From positions 1,192,212 to 1,256,211 of the forward strand of contig NZ_SJPT01000001.1 of NCBI RefSeq assembly GCF_007860095.1: 64,000 nt of DNA, read 5' to 3'. This stretch comes from Novipirellula galeiformis (GTDB lineage: Bacteria; Planctomycetota; Planctomycetia; Pirellulales; Pirellulaceae). A program made the position numbers and the translations under genes. The notes below the pieces were generated by a model, which worked only from the letters and a program-made list of their open reading frames with translations, did not search any database and was not told the DNA's origin. Shown here one piece after another: positions 34,634 to 46,312 of this stretch. The number at the start of each line of letters is the position of its first letter. Position 1 is the stretch's first letter.

Positions 34634-36313
34634 TTATCCCGCGTGAATGCTCTTGTAACGTGCTCGCTTGGAGGCGTCGTCTGGATCGTCTCCCATTCGC
34701 TCGCGTAGGTTTCGTTCGTAGATATCGAAGTTTCCTTCGCACCACGTCAGTTTTCCGTCACCTTCAAACGCCAGGATATGGGTTGCGAGTCGATCAAGGA
34801 ACCAGCGGTCATGGCTGGTAACGACGACGCAGCCTGCGAAATTCTCAATCGCCTCTTCCAACGCACGCAACGTGTCGACGTCGAGGTCATTGGTCGGTTC
34901 ATCCAACAGCAACACATTACAACCTTTACGGAGCAAGGTTGCCAAGTGGACTCGATTGCGTTCTCCACCGGAAAGGTTGCCGACTTTCTTTTCTTGGTCG
35001 GGGCCCTTGAAGTTGAAACGTGACACGTAGGAGCGGGACGCGATGCTGCGTCCGCCCATATCCAAGTGATCGTGTCCACCACTGATTTCTTGGAAAACCG
35101 TTTTGTTGGGATCGAGCGCGTCGCGACTCTGGTCAACGTAGCCGAGGTCCACCGTTTCACCCACGCGGATCGTTCCCGAATCGGGGGTATCTTGGCCGGT
35201 GAGCATGCGGAATAGCGTCGTTTTTCCGGCGCCGTTAGGGCCAATCACGCCCACGATACCGCCTGGGGGCAGGCGGAACGAAAGGTTGTCGATCAGCACT
35301 TTATCGCCGAAGGCTTTGTGAACGCCGGTGCCTTCGATGACGAGGTCGCCCAAGTGGCGTCCCGGCGGAATTTGGATTTCAAGCTCGTCAGGTTTGTCCT
35401 CGTAAGATTGCGCCGACATTTCTTCGTACGACTTGATGCGAGCTTTGCTTTTGGCTTGTCGCGCCTTCGGGCTCATGCGAATCCACTCCAGCTCGCGAGC
35501 CAGTGTTTTGTCACGCGCTTTTTGAGTGCGTTGCTCGACGGCCAGTCGTTTGGCGCGTGCGTCGAGCCATGCCGTGTAGTTACCTTCAAAGGGAATGCCT
35601 TGGCCGCGATCGATTTCCAGAATCCACTGCGCCACATTGTCGAGGAAGTAGCGATCGTGGGTAACCGCGACGACGGTTCCGCTGTAGCGTGCCAGGTGTT
35701 GCTCGAGCCACGATACCGATTCGGCATCAAGGTGGTTGGTCGGTTCGTCCAACAGCAACAGGTCGGGTTGGCGAATCAGCAGTTGGCACATTGCCACGCG
35801 GCGACGCTCGCCCCCGGAAAGCTTCGTGATCTCGGCATCGCCGGGTGGCAAGTTCATTACCGCCATTGCTGTTTCTACTTGGCGATCGAGTTCCCACAGG
35901 TTTTGGGTGTCGATAATGTCCTGCAGTTTCGCCATCTCGTCACAGAGCTTCATCATCTCCTTGTCGTCGCTGACATCGCCCAGCAGCACGCTGATTTCGT
36001 TGTAGCGGTCGAGGATCGCCTGGCGGTCGGCAACGGCGGTTTGCACGTTTTCAAAGACCGTCTTGGTGGGGTCCAGCGGTGGTTCTTGCTCCAGGTATCC
36101 GACACTGAAGCCATTGCCTAAGCGCGCGGTCCCTTCGAACTCGGTGTCTTGACCCGCCATGATCCGCAACAGCGTGGATTTACCCGCGCCATTGGGGCCG
36201 AGGACTCCAATCTTTGCACCTGGGTAAAACGCCAAGTTAACCTCATTGAGCACGACTTTCTGGCCGTGCTTTTTGGTTAGATTCGTAACTTGGTAAATGA
36301 ATTGTCCAGCCAT
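34634..36313 (-). CDS. ettA: energy-dependent translational throttle protein EttA (ABC-F)
   Basis: A 559-residue ABC-F ATPase that binds the ribosomal E site and couples ATP level to the first peptide bond. Two ABC domains are clear. The first has Walker [10 protein letters not shown] near residue 39 and signature [11 protein letters not shown]; the second has GPNGAGKTT near residue 360 and [11 protein letters not shown]. Both have Walker B followed by a DEPTNHLD or DEPTNDLD segment. The linker between domains holds the [17 protein letters not shown] motif. The start at 36313 gives the usual [14 protein letters not shown]; the upstream frame is not family-like. No membrane helices. It is 93 bases after guaA on the same strand. 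Confidence 0.95.
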   Translation of the reverse strand: MAGQFIYQVTNLTKKHGQKVVLNEVNLAFYPGAKIGVLGPNGAGKSTLLRIMAGQDTEFEGTARLGNGFSVGYLEQEPPLDPTKTVFENVQTAVADRQAILDRYNEISVLLGDVSDDKEMMKLCDEMAKLQDIIDTQNLWELDRQVETAMAVMNLPPGDAEITKLSGGERRRVAMCQLLIRQPDLLLLDEPTNHLDAESVSWLEQHLARYSGTVVAVTHDRYFLDNVAQWILEIDRGQGIPFEGNYTAWLDARAKRLAVEQRTQKARDKTLARELEWIRMSPKARQAKSKARIKSYEEMSAQSYEDKPDELEIQIPPGRHLGDLVIEGTGVHKAFGDKVLIDNLSFRLPPGGIVGVIGPNGAGKTTLFRMLTGQDTPDSGTIRVGETVDLGYVDQSRDALDPNKTVFQEISGGHDHLDMGGRSIASRSYVSRFNFKGPDQEKKVGNLSGGERNRVHLATLLRKGCNVLLLDEPTNDLDVDTLRALEEAIENFAGCVVVTSHDRWFLDRLATHILAFEGDGKLTWCEGNFDIYERNLRERMGDDPDDASKRARYKSIHAG

Positions 36314-36406
36314 GGGGAATTTTGAAGTTGAGAGTGAAGAGGGGTGGAAGTGAGACCGAAGGAACTTGAGGGTGGGGGGATGCACCGTTCGCCATGCAAG
36401 CTGCGT

Positions 36407-37993
36407 TTATTCCCATTCAATGGTGGCAGGCGGCTTGCTGCTAATGTCGTAGCAAACGCGGTTGATCCCCGCGACTTCGTTAATGATGCGTGTGCTCATT
36501 CGTGCGAGCAAGTCGTACGGTAATCGGCTCCAGTCCGCCGTCATGAAGTCGTCGGTCTTGACGCTGCGGATCGCAATCGCGTTGTCATACGTGCGTGCGT
36601 CGCCCATCACACCGACACTTTGCACCGGCAGCAAAACCGCGAACGATTGGCTGGTTTCACGATACAGACCGGCGTTGATGATTTCTTCGACGACGATCGA
36701 ATCGGCTTCGCGAAGGACTTGCAATTTTTCGCGGGTGACTTCGCCCAGGCAACGCACCGCCAAGCCTGGGCCTGGGAACGGATGCCGCCAAACCAGTGAT
36801 TCAGGAAGGCCAAGTTCGAGCCCCAGTTGTCGCACTTCGTCTTTGAATAAATCACGCAGCGGTTCGATTAGCTCGAACCCAAGTTCGTCCGGCAGTCCGC
36901 CGACGTTGTGGTGCAGTTTGATGGTTGCGGCGGGCCCATCCGGGTCAGCACCACTTTCGATCACATCGGGATAAAGCGTGCCTTGGGCGAGAAAGTGAGC
37001 GTCTTTAATCTTTGTCGCTTCCGCCTTGAAGCAATCGATGAACGCGTAGCCAATGCGGCGACGTTTTTCCTGGGGTTCACTGATCCCTTCGAGGGTCGCC
37101 ATGAATTGTTCTTCGGCGTCGACGACATGCAGGTCGGTTTTGAAGTGATCGCCAAACTCGCGAATCACCATCGCTTGCTCGTCTTTGCGCAGCAGACCAT
37201 TGTCGATCAGGATACAGGAGAGTTGCGGGCCAATGGCTTTGTAGAGCAGTGCCGCAACGACCGAAGAATCGACGCCGCCGCTAAGTCCACAGATCACTCG
37301 TCGGTCGCCAACGAGTTGCCGCACGTGATCAATTGCCGCTTGGGCAAAGTCACCGAGTTGCCAGGTGCCCTCACATCCACAAATATCGATGACAAAGTTC
37401 TTCAGGATTTGTCCGCCTTGAGGCGTGTGCGTTACTTCAGGATGAAATTGCATCCCAAAGATCGGCAGCGTGCGATGTGCGATCGCGGCGTAGGGGCAGG
37501 TGCTGGTTTGGGCAAGCGGTTCAAACACTTCGGAGACAGACGAAATCTGGTCGCCATGGCTCATCCACACCTCGATATCGCCGTTCAAATCGCGGAACAG
37601 CGATTCGTTATTGCGAATCGTGCAGTTGGCGCGGCCGTATTCGCGACTGGGCGTGTTGTCCACCTTTCCGCCCAACGCGGCACAGACCAATTGCATGCCG
37701 TAGCAAATTCCCAGCACCGGGATGCCAAGTTCGAACAGTTTGGGATCGCATTTGGGAGCTCCGTCGACATAAACGCTCGACGGACCGCCGGATAAGATAA
37801 TCCCTTTGGGATTCAGTTCGGCGATTCGATCTGCGGCGATGTCATGACGCAGGATCTGGCAATAAACATTTTGTTCCCGAACGCGTCGGGCAATCAATTG
37901 TGCGGTCTGTGAGCCAAAATCGAGTACCACGATCCGCTGTGCGGTCAGGCTATCGGACGTGAGTTCAGCTACGGAGAGAGTCGTATCGGCCAT
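36407..37993 (-). CDS. guaA: glutamine-hydrolysing GMP synthase
   Basis: A 528-residue enzyme that converts XMP to GMP with glutamine and ATP, the last step of GMP synthesis. The N-terminal amidotransferase has the nucleophile in GICYGMQL and the His-Glu pair in [10 protein letters not shown]. The ATP-pyrophosphatase loop is SGGVDSS, and the C-terminal dimerisation domain ends with the family-conserved [10 protein letters not shown] start at the ATG at 37993 ([14 protein letters not shown]); the 38 codons upstream are not family-like. Its neighbour hpt at 59.3 kb is the purine salvage counterpart, not a direct partner. It is divergent from surE. Confidence 0.97.
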   Translation of the reverse strand: MADTTLSVAELTSDSLTAQRIVVLDFGSQTAQLIARRVREQNVYCQILRHDIAADRIAELNPKGIILSGGPSSVYVDGAPKCDPKLFELGIPVLGICYGMQLVCAALGGKVDNTPSREYGRANCTIRNNESLFRDLNGDIEVWMSHGDQISSVSEVFEPLAQTSTCPYAAIAHRTLPIFGMQFHPEVTHTPQGGQILKNFVIDICGCEGTWQLGDFAQAAIDHVRQLVGDRRVICGLSGGVDSSVVAALLYKAIGPQLSCILIDNGLLRKDEQAMVIREFGDHFKTDLHVVDAEEQFMATLEGISEPQEKRRRIGYAFIDCFKAEATKIKDAHFLAQGTLYPDVIESGADPDGPAATIKLHHNVGGLPDELGFELIEPLRDLFKDEVRQLGLELGLPESLVWRHPFPGPGLAVRCLGEVTREKLQVLREADSIVVEEIINAGLYRETSQSFAVLLPVQSVGVMGDARTYDNAIAIRSVKTDDFMTADWSRLPYDLLARMSTRIINEVAGINRVCYDISSKPPATIEWE

Positions 37994-38215
37994 CGCAACG
38001 CTTGGGTTGTTTCCGCTCAATGGAGGCATCAATACAGGATGCCTTTTCGGGCTAGCGGAATGAGTGGTGTCGCAGGAAAGAATCATGAAGTGTAGAAAAT
38101 GCCACATTGATACCCAAGGGGCCTGGGTGAAATCGTTCGGCGACAGGGCCTTTTCAGTGCTTGGGTACGTTCTATGACGGACTCTGCGTCCTTCCTACTC
38201 GATAAAACGATCGCA

Positions 38216-38977
38216 ATGAGAATTTTATTAACCAATGATGACGGTGTGTTTGCTCCTGGTTTGGCTGCGCTCGGGCAGCAACTTCGCCATCTGGGCGAGG
38301 TTGTCGTCGTGGCGCCAGCGACGGAGCAGAGTGGCGTGGGGCATTCGATCACCTTTTTGTCACCGTTAACCTGTAAATCGATTCGCCGGGATGGCCAACA
38401 TTGGGCTTGGGCCGTCGATGGATCGCCCGCCGATTGCGTGAAATTAGCGATCGCGGAACTGTTTAAGGATGATCCCATCGATTTGGTGGTCAGCGGGATC
38501 AACAACGGGCTCAATGCGGGAGTCAACGTTTTGTACTCTGGTACGGTGGCCGCGGCGATCGAAGGCGCCTTTTTCGGAGTCACCAGCGTGGCTGTCTCGC
38601 TGGAATACGATCCCGATGCCGATTTCCAAGCCGCGGCGGTGATTGCTCGCGATGTCGTGGGCGGATTGGTCAAGCGTCCCGAAGCGAGCGGGCGATTGTT
38701 TAATTTGAACATCCCCACCGCGGCGACGCTTTCGCCGCCCCATCTGTCCATCGTCCCAATGGGACTTGCTCAGTATGGCCGGATGTATGAAAAACGCCAA
38801 GATCCGGGGGGGCGTGACTACTACTGGGCGTTGTGGTCGGAACCGGAAAAACCGCCCGCGGAGCATTCTGACGTGACGGCCTTGCGGAATGGCAATGTGA
38901 CGCTGACGCCGCTTCAATTTGATCTCACCGTCCAGCCGTTGCTCGAATCGATGGACGATTGGGAGCTCGAGCTCTAA
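38216..38977 (+). CDS. surE: 5'/3'-nucleotidase SurE
   Basis: A 253-residue metal-dependent phosphatase acting on nucleoside monophosphates, part of the stationary-phase survival set. The start at 38216 gives the hallmark RILLTNDDG (metal-binding Asp-Asp). Further metal and substrate segments are APATEQSGVGHSIT and VSGINNGLNAGVNVLYSGTVAAA. Length and order match the bacterial family. It is divergent from guaA across 222 bases. The next gene (tkt) follows 178 bases after its stop and may or may not share a transcript. Confidence 0.93.
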   Translation: MRILLTNDDGVFAPGLAALGQQLRHLGEVVVVAPATEQSGVGHSITFLSPLTCKSIRRDGQHWAWAVDGSPADCVKLAIAELFKDDPIDLVVSGINNGLNAGVNVLYSGTVAAAIEGAFFGVTSVAVSLEYDPDADFQAAAVIARDVVGGLVKRPEASGRLFNLNIPTAATLSPPHLSIVPMGLAQYGRMYEKRQDPGGRDYYWALWSEPEKPPAEHSDVTALRNGNVTLTPLQFDLTVQPLLESMDDWELEL

Positions 38978-39155
38978 CGGACCCTTTTGGGTTTCGCCGC
39001 TTGCGGCTAATATTTTGCTTGTTGCAGCCGTTCCCCGCACGGGGCGGATTGCGAGCAAACAAGCGAACAACTCAACGACCCAACAGCCAACCCCGCGATC
39101 GGAATCGTGGGGGCGGCTCCTTTCCCTTTTCCCTCTCACAAGAGTGACCGTACCG

Positions 39156-41201
39156 ATGAGCGTTGCAAGCACCGATATTCAAACCCTAGCCATCGATACC
39201 ATCCGAGCCCTTAGTATGGATGCCGTGCAAACGGCAAACAGTGGTCACCCCGGCACCCCTATGGCGTTGGCGCCGGTTGCGTACCAAATCTTCAACAAAA
39301 CGATGGATTACGATCCCGCACGGCCTCATTGGCCCAATCGAGATCGGTTCGTCCTCTCTTGTGGCCACGCATCGATGCTGCTCTATAGCACCTTGCATTT
39401 GGCGGGCGTTAAGGCGGTCGATAAGTCGGGTAAGGTGCTCGACGAACTGTCAATCAAACTCGATGACATCAAGAATTTCCGTCAAATTGGCAGCGTTTGT
39501 GCAGGGCACCCCGAATTTGCCGAAGCCGCAGGGATCGAAACCACCACAGGCCCTCTCGGTGCCGGGGTCAGTAATTCCGTCGGGATGGCCATGGCTGAGA
39601 AATGGCTCGCCGCAAACTACAACACCAAGGACGCCGTGTTGTTTGACTACAACACCTACGCGCTGTGCAGCGATGGCGACTTGATGGAGGGGGTTGCGTG
39701 TGAAGCGGCCTCGGTCGCGGGACACTTGAAACTCGACAACCTTTGCTGGATCTACGACGACAACCACATCACCATCGAAGGCGATACCGATCTTGCGTTC
39801 AGCGAAGATGTGGCCACTCGCTTCGAAGGGCTCGGTTGGAATGTCGTTCGTGTGGACGACGCCAACGATACGGCCTCGCTCGCCTCGGCGCTCGCAAAGT
39901 TCAAAGCTTGCAGCGACAAGCCGACGTTGATCATCGTTCGCAGTGTGATCGGTTGGGGAGCGCCTAATAAGCAGGATACCCACGGCGCTCACGGCGCTCC
40001 TTTGGGTTGGGACGAAGTCGCGCTCGCCAAACAGGCCTACGGTTTGCCCGCCGACGAAAAATTCTACGTCCCCGAAGGGGTTCGTGAAGATTTCGCCACG
40101 AACGTCGGAGCACGCGGAAGCGAAGCTTCCAAGGCTTGGGACGTCGTTTGGGCTAAGTACAAGGAGTCCAATGCCGCTAAGGCTGCGGAACTCGAAGCGA
40201 TGTTCGCCGGTGAGTTGCCCGAGGGCTGGGACAAGGACATCCCTGTTTTCGAAGCAAGCGAAAAAGGCGATGCAACGCGAAACAGCAGCGGCAAGGTGCT
40301 TAACGCGATCGCAAAAAATGTCCCTTTCATGCTGGGGGGCTCTGCTGACTTGGCGCCCAGCACGAAGACTGAATTGACGTTCGAGGGTGCCGGCGAGTTT
40401 CTGCCCGGTCATTACGGCGGCCGTAACTTGCACTTCGGGATCCGCGAACATGCAATGGCGGGAATCGTCAACGGTTTGTCCCTTTCCGGGCTGCGAAGCT
40501 TCGGAGCGACGTTCTTCGTCTTTAGTGATTACATGCGTGGTGGTTTGCGATTGAGCAGCATCATGCACCAACCGGTCATGTACATCTTGACGCACGATTC
40601 GATCGGCGTTGGCGAAGACGGACCCACGCACCAGCCGATCGAGCATTTGGCCGCTTGCCGTGCCATTCCTGGGATGAACGTGTTCCGCCCAGGGGATGCA
40701 AATGAAGTCGCCGAATGCTATCGAACCGCAATGCAGATCAGCGATCACCCCGCCATGTTCGTGCTTTCACGCCAAAATATGCCCACCTTGGACCGCACTC
40801 AATATGCTGCGGCAAGTGGTTGCAGTCGGGGCGCTTACGTGTTGAGCGATTGTGAAGGCTCGCCCGATGTGATTTTGATGGGCAGCGGAAGTGAGTTGTA
40901 CATGTGTGTCGATGCGGCTAAAGAGTTGACCGCGGCGGGCAAGAAGGTTCGCGTCGTGAGCGTTCCTTGCATGGACATCTTTGCCGCTCAGGACCAGGCT
41001 TATATCGACAGCGTTTTGCCACCAAGCGTGACAAACCGAGTCGCGATCGAAGCCGGAGTTCGCATGTGTTGGGATCGCTGGATTGGCAGTGCCGGCAAGT
41101 TTGTCGGGATGAGCGGTTTTGGCGCCAGTGGGCCTTTTGAGCAGGTTTACGAGCACTTCGGTATCAATGCAGCAGCCATGGTTGCCGCTGCGAATGCCTA
41201 G
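39156..41201 (+). CDS. tkt: transketolase
   Basis: A 681-residue thiamine diphosphate enzyme that moves two-carbon units between sugar phosphates in the pentose phosphate pathway. The start at 39156 (MSVASTDIQTLAIDTIRAL) matches the family; the longer frame adds 79 unlike residues. The motifs are ANSGHPGTPMALAP, the ThDP-binding GDGDLMEGV, the GEDGPTHQPIEHL loop and the C-terminal dehydrogenase-like domain. An oddity is that the invariant Glu-containing central motif is rendered FGIREHAMAGIVNG, a normal transketolase form. No neighbouring tal or rpe is present. The following 800 bases hold no gene. Confidence 0.95.
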   Translation: MSVASTDIQTLAIDTIRALSMDAVQTANSGHPGTPMALAPVAYQIFNKTMDYDPARPHWPNRDRFVLSCGHASMLLYSTLHLAGVKAVDKSGKVLDELSIKLDDIKNFRQIGSVCAGHPEFAEAAGIETTTGPLGAGVSNSVGMAMAEKWLAANYNTKDAVLFDYNTYALCSDGDLMEGVACEAASVAGHLKLDNLCWIYDDNHITIEGDTDLAFSEDVATRFEGLGWNVVRVDDANDTASLASALAKFKACSDKPTLIIVRSVIGWGAPNKQDTHGAHGAPLGWDEVALAKQAYGLPADEKFYVPEGVREDFATNVGARGSEASKAWDVVWAKYKESNAAKAAELEAMFAGELPEGWDKDIPVFEASEKGDATRNSSGKVLNAIAKNVPFMLGGSADLAPSTKTELTFEGAGEFLPGHYGGRNLHFGIREHAMAGIVNGLSLSGLRSFGATFFVFSDYMRGGLRLSSIMHQPVMYILTHDSIGVGEDGPTHQPIEHLAACRAIPGMNVFRPGDANEVAECYRTAMQISDHPAMFVLSRQNMPTLDRTQYAAASGCSRGAYVLSDCEGSPDVILMGSGSELYMCVDAAKELTAAGKKVRVVSVPCMDIFAAQDQAYIDSVLPPSVTNRVAIEAGVRMCWDRWIGSAGKFVGMSGFGASGPFEQVYEHFGINAAAMVAAANA

Positions 41202-42002
41202 TTTCAAGCCATCTTGTTGCTATTAGAGGGTAGCCCGTGGCTGCCCTTCGGGGACGCCGGGGCTGCCTCAGGGGCGAGGCGTCCAGCGGTGCTAGCCTTT
41301 TTTATCTCTTCTGCTCGTGAGGCACCGCTCGCTGCGTATGCCGATGACGCTATAGGAAGTCCTTCTCTCGGCCGGTTCAATGTTGAGGTTGCTCTCGCAC
41401 CGCGAAGCGAATATGTAAGAGTTTGCTGCCGAATAGTCGTGTAGGGCCGGTGCCTACCGGTCGCTCACACGGCGAAGTGAAAATAGGAGAGTTTGCTAGC
41501 GGCTAACGCAGCAAGTCTTCGGTTTTAAGGCTGGCGTGATGCGGGGATCGATGCGGAAGCCCGCTTAGTTGGGTGGGGCGGGATACTAAAGCAAGCACCC
41601 GGTCAACGGTCTCGTTAGCATGAGTGAGACGGCGTTTAGAGGTGGGGGGGCAACGAGTGCTTCTGTCATCCTTCCTCGCCGCGAGCGGTGCCTCTGCGGG
41701 TGCCGCTGATCACGGTGATTAAATAGTTGTTTGCCGATGGTATACGAGAAATGGGGCTCTTCAGCGAAGTGATGTTGGGTGTCGCGTCGGTGGTGTCCGG
41801 GAAGTACCCAATTGCGGTGCTTCACGAGATGCGTCGGTTCGCGATAGGTTGTTGGATTCGATGGGGGTGAATGTCACGTTCACCTTGACGGTTTTTGCTG
41901 ACGGCGGGCGATCGAGGCCCTTATAGTGTACAACCTCAGTGGCGTTCCGATTGCTTGGTCTCTCGGTGACGTGTTCGATGAAACAAGGGCGGCCAATAAT
42001 TG
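41202..42002. other. 801-base intergenic stretch without a gene
   Basis: Between tkt and the kinase gene. Short frames on both strands have no plausible start context. I see a T-run at 41299-41304 after a GC-rich stretch that may help end tkt, a small hairpin (CCGGT and ACCGG) near 41448, and two imperfect 40-base repeats listed separately. No RNA gene is recognisable. Confidence 0.4.
41391..41500. repeat. pair of imperfect 40-bp direct repeats
   Basis: The copies at 41391-41430 and 41461-41500 share GCGAAG, an AATA core, AGAGTTTGCT and a C end. Period 70 bases. They lie in the non-coding gap after tkt. Function unknown. Confidence 0.5.
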
Positions 42003-43127
42003 ATGCATGCGACAACACGTTTCGAGCCGAATCCCACTGTAACTCTTCATGGGTCGACTCACGGAAATTCCGATAAAGAGTTATTGCGTCATTACGATGG
42101 ACTGACCCGGGCTTCGAAAGTCAGTTGGACGGGACATCATCATCTGCTGCGTCTTTTGGGTCAGGGCGGCCAGGGCGAGGTGTATTTGACGGAGTATCGA
42201 GGGACCGACGGATTTACGGTTCCGGTCGCCATGAAGGTTTTCTCACCCGAGCGTTATGCGGACGCTCGCGCCTACGAAGAGTCGATGGCACGCGTCGCGT
42301 CCGTCGCAGCCCGGGTGGCGTTGATCCAGCACGATAATCTGCTCGACGTTCAGAATTTTTTTGAGCGAGACCGCATTCGCATCATGATGATGGAATGGAT
42401 CGATGGTTACGATCTGCGCCAATTGGTTTCCCCCAGCTGTTTGGAGTTGTTGCGGAATCGTGTTAGCCAGCGGCGTTGGGATTACATTAACGAAGTCATT
42501 TTAACCGACGGCGTCGGTCAGTCGCGATTCAAGGCGGGAGTGGCCGTTGCGATTATGCGTGAGTGCTTGGCGGCGCTTGCGGCATTGCACCGCGAGAACA
42601 TTGTTCACGGTGACGTGAAGCCTGCGAATATCATGCTCAAGCGATCGGGGCATGCGAAGTTGATCGACATGGGGTCCGCGTTTGACTTTACCAACCCGCC
42701 CCGCGATCGCGAGTGCACGCCGGTTTATGCGGCACCCGAGGTGCTTGAGAACAACGAAGCGACGCCGCGCAGTGACTTGGCAAGTGTTGGTTACGTTTTG
42801 ATTGAGCTGTTAAGTGGGGTGAACCCGTTTAATGGTTTTGAAAATTTGCGACAATTGTTGCAAGCCAAGCGAGAGTTGCCCGCGCGGCTGCATAAGATTT
42901 TGCCAGAGGATGTGCTGCGGAACGAATTGTTGATGAGCTTTTTACAGGGCTTGATTGCTCCGGATCCGAACCGACGCTTCCCCAGCGCTGAAGCCGCCGA
43001 GCATGTGGAGCAAGGTGCGGCGGCGTTCCATCGTCAATTGATTCGTAGCGATATGGCGACCGAGTATGACAATGACATTCGCGTCTGGCTCGAAGAGCTC
43101 AGACAACTCGAAGAATTTGAGCAATAG
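42003..43127 (+). CDS. Hanks-type serine/threonine protein kinase
   Basis: A 374-residue protein kinase. The glycine loop is GQGGQGEVY and the catalytic Lys is in VAMKVF; the catalytic loop is HGDVKPANIM and the metal loop IDMGSA, in place of the usual HRDxKxxN and DFG. The activation segment ends TPVYAAPE. The sequence HGD with Lys and Asn kept suggests activity, but the replaced HRD arginine implies no phosphorylation-controlled activation loop. No transmembrane helix or sensor domain follows, so it is cytoplasmic; the last 70 residues are helical. It is followed after 7 bases by an inositol monophosphatase-type gene, probably on the same transcript. Confidence 0.9.
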   Translation: MHATTRFEPNPTVTLHGSTHGNSDKELLRHYDGLTRASKVSWTGHHHLLRLLGQGGQGEVYLTEYRGTDGFTVPVAMKVFSPERYADARAYEESMARVASVAARVALIQHDNLLDVQNFFERDRIRIMMMEWIDGYDLRQLVSPSCLELLRNRVSQRRWDYINEVILTDGVGQSRFKAGVAVAIMRECLAALAALHRENIVHGDVKPANIMLKRSGHAKLIDMGSAFDFTNPPRDRECTPVYAAPEVLENNEATPRSDLASVGYVLIELLSGVNPFNGFENLRQLLQAKRELPARLHKILPEDVLRNELLMSFLQGLIAPDPNRRFPSAEAAEHVEQGAAAFHRQLIRSDMATEYDNDIRVWLEELRQLEEFEQ

Positions 43128-43134
43128 AATTAGG

Positions 43135-43929
43135 ATGGATCAGCAGCATTTGGACGTCGCCGTGGCCGCGGCAAAAGCAGGAGCCGTTGAGTTGATGGCC
43201 CGTCGTGATGATCGTGTGGTGCGCGAGAAGGCGCCGAAGGATTTGGTCACCGACGCGGATCTCGCTTCCCAGAAGGCGGTTCGCGAAATTTTGCTAAGCC
43301 ACTTTGCCGACTATGCGTTTGTTGGCGAAGAAGAGGGCGAAAATGAGCCGCCCGAGGCCGTTCGCCGAGGGGCTCTCGATGCTCCGCCGTGCTGGGTCGT
43401 CGATCCTTTGGATGGCACGGTGAACTATGTTCATCGTCTGCAGAGTTTCGCAGTGTCGATTGGTTTGTACGCTGCGGGGAAAATGCGTTTAGGCGTGATT
43501 TATGATCCGGTTTGTGACGAAATCTTTACCGCGATTGATGGCGGCGGTGCGTATGTCAACGGTCGTAAAATGAAGGTGAGTGGTCAGCATGACCTCAACG
43601 ATAGCTTGCTCGCGTGTAGCTTCCCTGCGGGAGTGACCGCGGACTCGCCGGATGTGGCGAGGTTCGTTCGCGTGTTAGAGAGGTCGCGCGCGTTGCGGCG
43701 ACTCGGTTCGTGTGCGTTGAATATGTGTTACGTCGCCGACGGTCGACTCGATGGCTATTGGGCGACCTGTGTTCATTCTTGGGATGCCGCTGCGGGGATC
43801 GTGATCGCACGCGAAGCCGGAGCGTCAATCTCCGCTTATGATGGTTCCTCGCTCGATGATTGGAAGCCGAGGTTCTGTGTTTCCGGGTCCTCGGAATTGC
43901 AGCGAACGTTGGTGGGTTTGTTGGCCTAA
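43135..43929 (+). CDS. inositol monophosphatase-family phosphatase
   Basis: A 264-residue, metal-dependent phosphatase of the IMPase/SuhB family. Metal-binding parts are GEEEGE (two Glu), WVVDPLDGTVNYVH (Asp-Pro-Leu-Asp-Gly-Thr) and the C-terminal SWDAAAGIVIAREAG. They fit inositol-1-phosphatase or related enzymes acting on fructose-1,6-bisphosphate or 3'-phosphoadenosine phosphate. I use the ATG at 43135, seven bases after the kinase stop, since the long frame overlaps the kinase gene. The pairing with the kinase suggests a shared role, but substrate and link are unknown. It converges on dnaX. Confidence 0.88.
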   Translation: MDQQHLDVAVAAAKAGAVELMARRDDRVVREKAPKDLVTDADLASQKAVREILLSHFADYAFVGEEEGENEPPEAVRRGALDAPPCWVVDPLDGTVNYVHRLQSFAVSIGLYAAGKMRLGVIYDPVCDEIFTAIDGGGAYVNGRKMKVSGQHDLNDSLLACSFPAGVTADSPDVARFVRVLERSRALRRLGSCALNMCYVADGRLDGYWATCVHSWDAAAGIVIAREAGASISAYDGSSLDDWKPRFCVSGSSELQRTLVGLLA

Positions 43930-43954
43930 ATCCGCGGTGCATGCGAGATGGGCG

Positions 43955-45817
<1,863 letters not shown>

Positions 45818-45955
45818 GGGGCGAGATGAAAACAGTACGCGTAATGATTTTCAGCGCGTCGCGAGCCGAACGCGGTTGAGTTTGAGCTTGGCTGCGAGCG
45901 GCCCGTTTTCCTGGCATTGCCTCGCGGCAATTTGCGTTCGAGATGCGGCAACGTC

Positions 45956-46065
45956 GTGCCCGAAAGAGGCGACCCTCACACAGAGCTACACCGCTTATGG
46001 CTGCTCCAGTTAAGGCCTGACCAGGTTCACGATTCACAATCGCAAGGGTCGCCACTTTCGGGCAC
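45956..46065 (-). ncRNA. ffs: signal recognition particle RNA (bacterial small type)
   Basis: A 110-base RNA on the minus strand. The ends pair strongly (GTGCCCGAAAG with CTTTCGGGCAC, then GGCGACCCT with AGGGTCGCC). The apical half carries the conserved SRP helix 8: GGTCAGG on one side, AGCAGCC on the other. Between them lie ten bases (CCTTAACTGG) instead of the usual TCCGGAAGGA, so the tip reads U-A-A-C, a URRC-type tetraloop rather than GGAA. Ffh binds the GGTCAGG/AGCAGCC internal loops. No terminator with a T-run is evident. It is about 140 bases upstream of dnaX, as in several bacteria. Confidence 0.9.
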
Positions 46066-46077
46066 AATTCGTTTCGC

Positions 46078-46098
46078 GTCAGAAGGGGTGATTCTGAC
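46078..46098. repeat. 7-bp perfect inverted repeat upstream of the SRP RNA
   Basis: GTCAGAA at 46078-46084 and TTCTGAC at 46092-46098 around a 7-base spacer, 13-33 bases before the predicted SRP RNA 5' end. Could be an operator or promoter element; no promoter consensus is visible. Confidence 0.4.
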
Positions 46099-46198
46099 AG
46101 AAAATGTCTTCTTTGGGAACCGTCCACTGTGAAATGTGCAGTGGATTTTAAACGGCCGCCATTGCCCCGGGGTGCAGGTCGGCTCCGGTGGCTACTGC

Positions 46199-46259
46199 GA
46201 GACACCATGTCCGCTGACGAGGCACCATGTCCACTGGGGCGAGACCCCGAGTCCACTGC
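46199..46259. repeat. three degenerate ~20-bp tandem repeats
   Basis: Units at 46199, 46219 and 46241 begin GAGACACCATGTCC, GAGGCACCATGTCC and GAGACCCCGAGTCC and end in a CACTG- or GCTG-like tail. They are in the gap between the SRP RNA and the 656-residue disordered protein. Confidence 0.55.
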
Positions 46260-46312
46260 GAGGCGATGGCTCGCAGTAGTGGGAGGTTCTTGGGCTCGTT
46301 GTCGTTGAGGGT

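Noticed and set aside
35318-36121. 267-codon plus-strand frame
   Set aside because: Antisense shadow of ettA, with no start context.
36908-37795. 295-codon plus-strand frame
   Set aside because: Antisense shadow of guaA.
39450-40748. 432-codon minus-strand frame
   Set aside because: Antisense to transketolase, which is certain; its sequence has no family motif.
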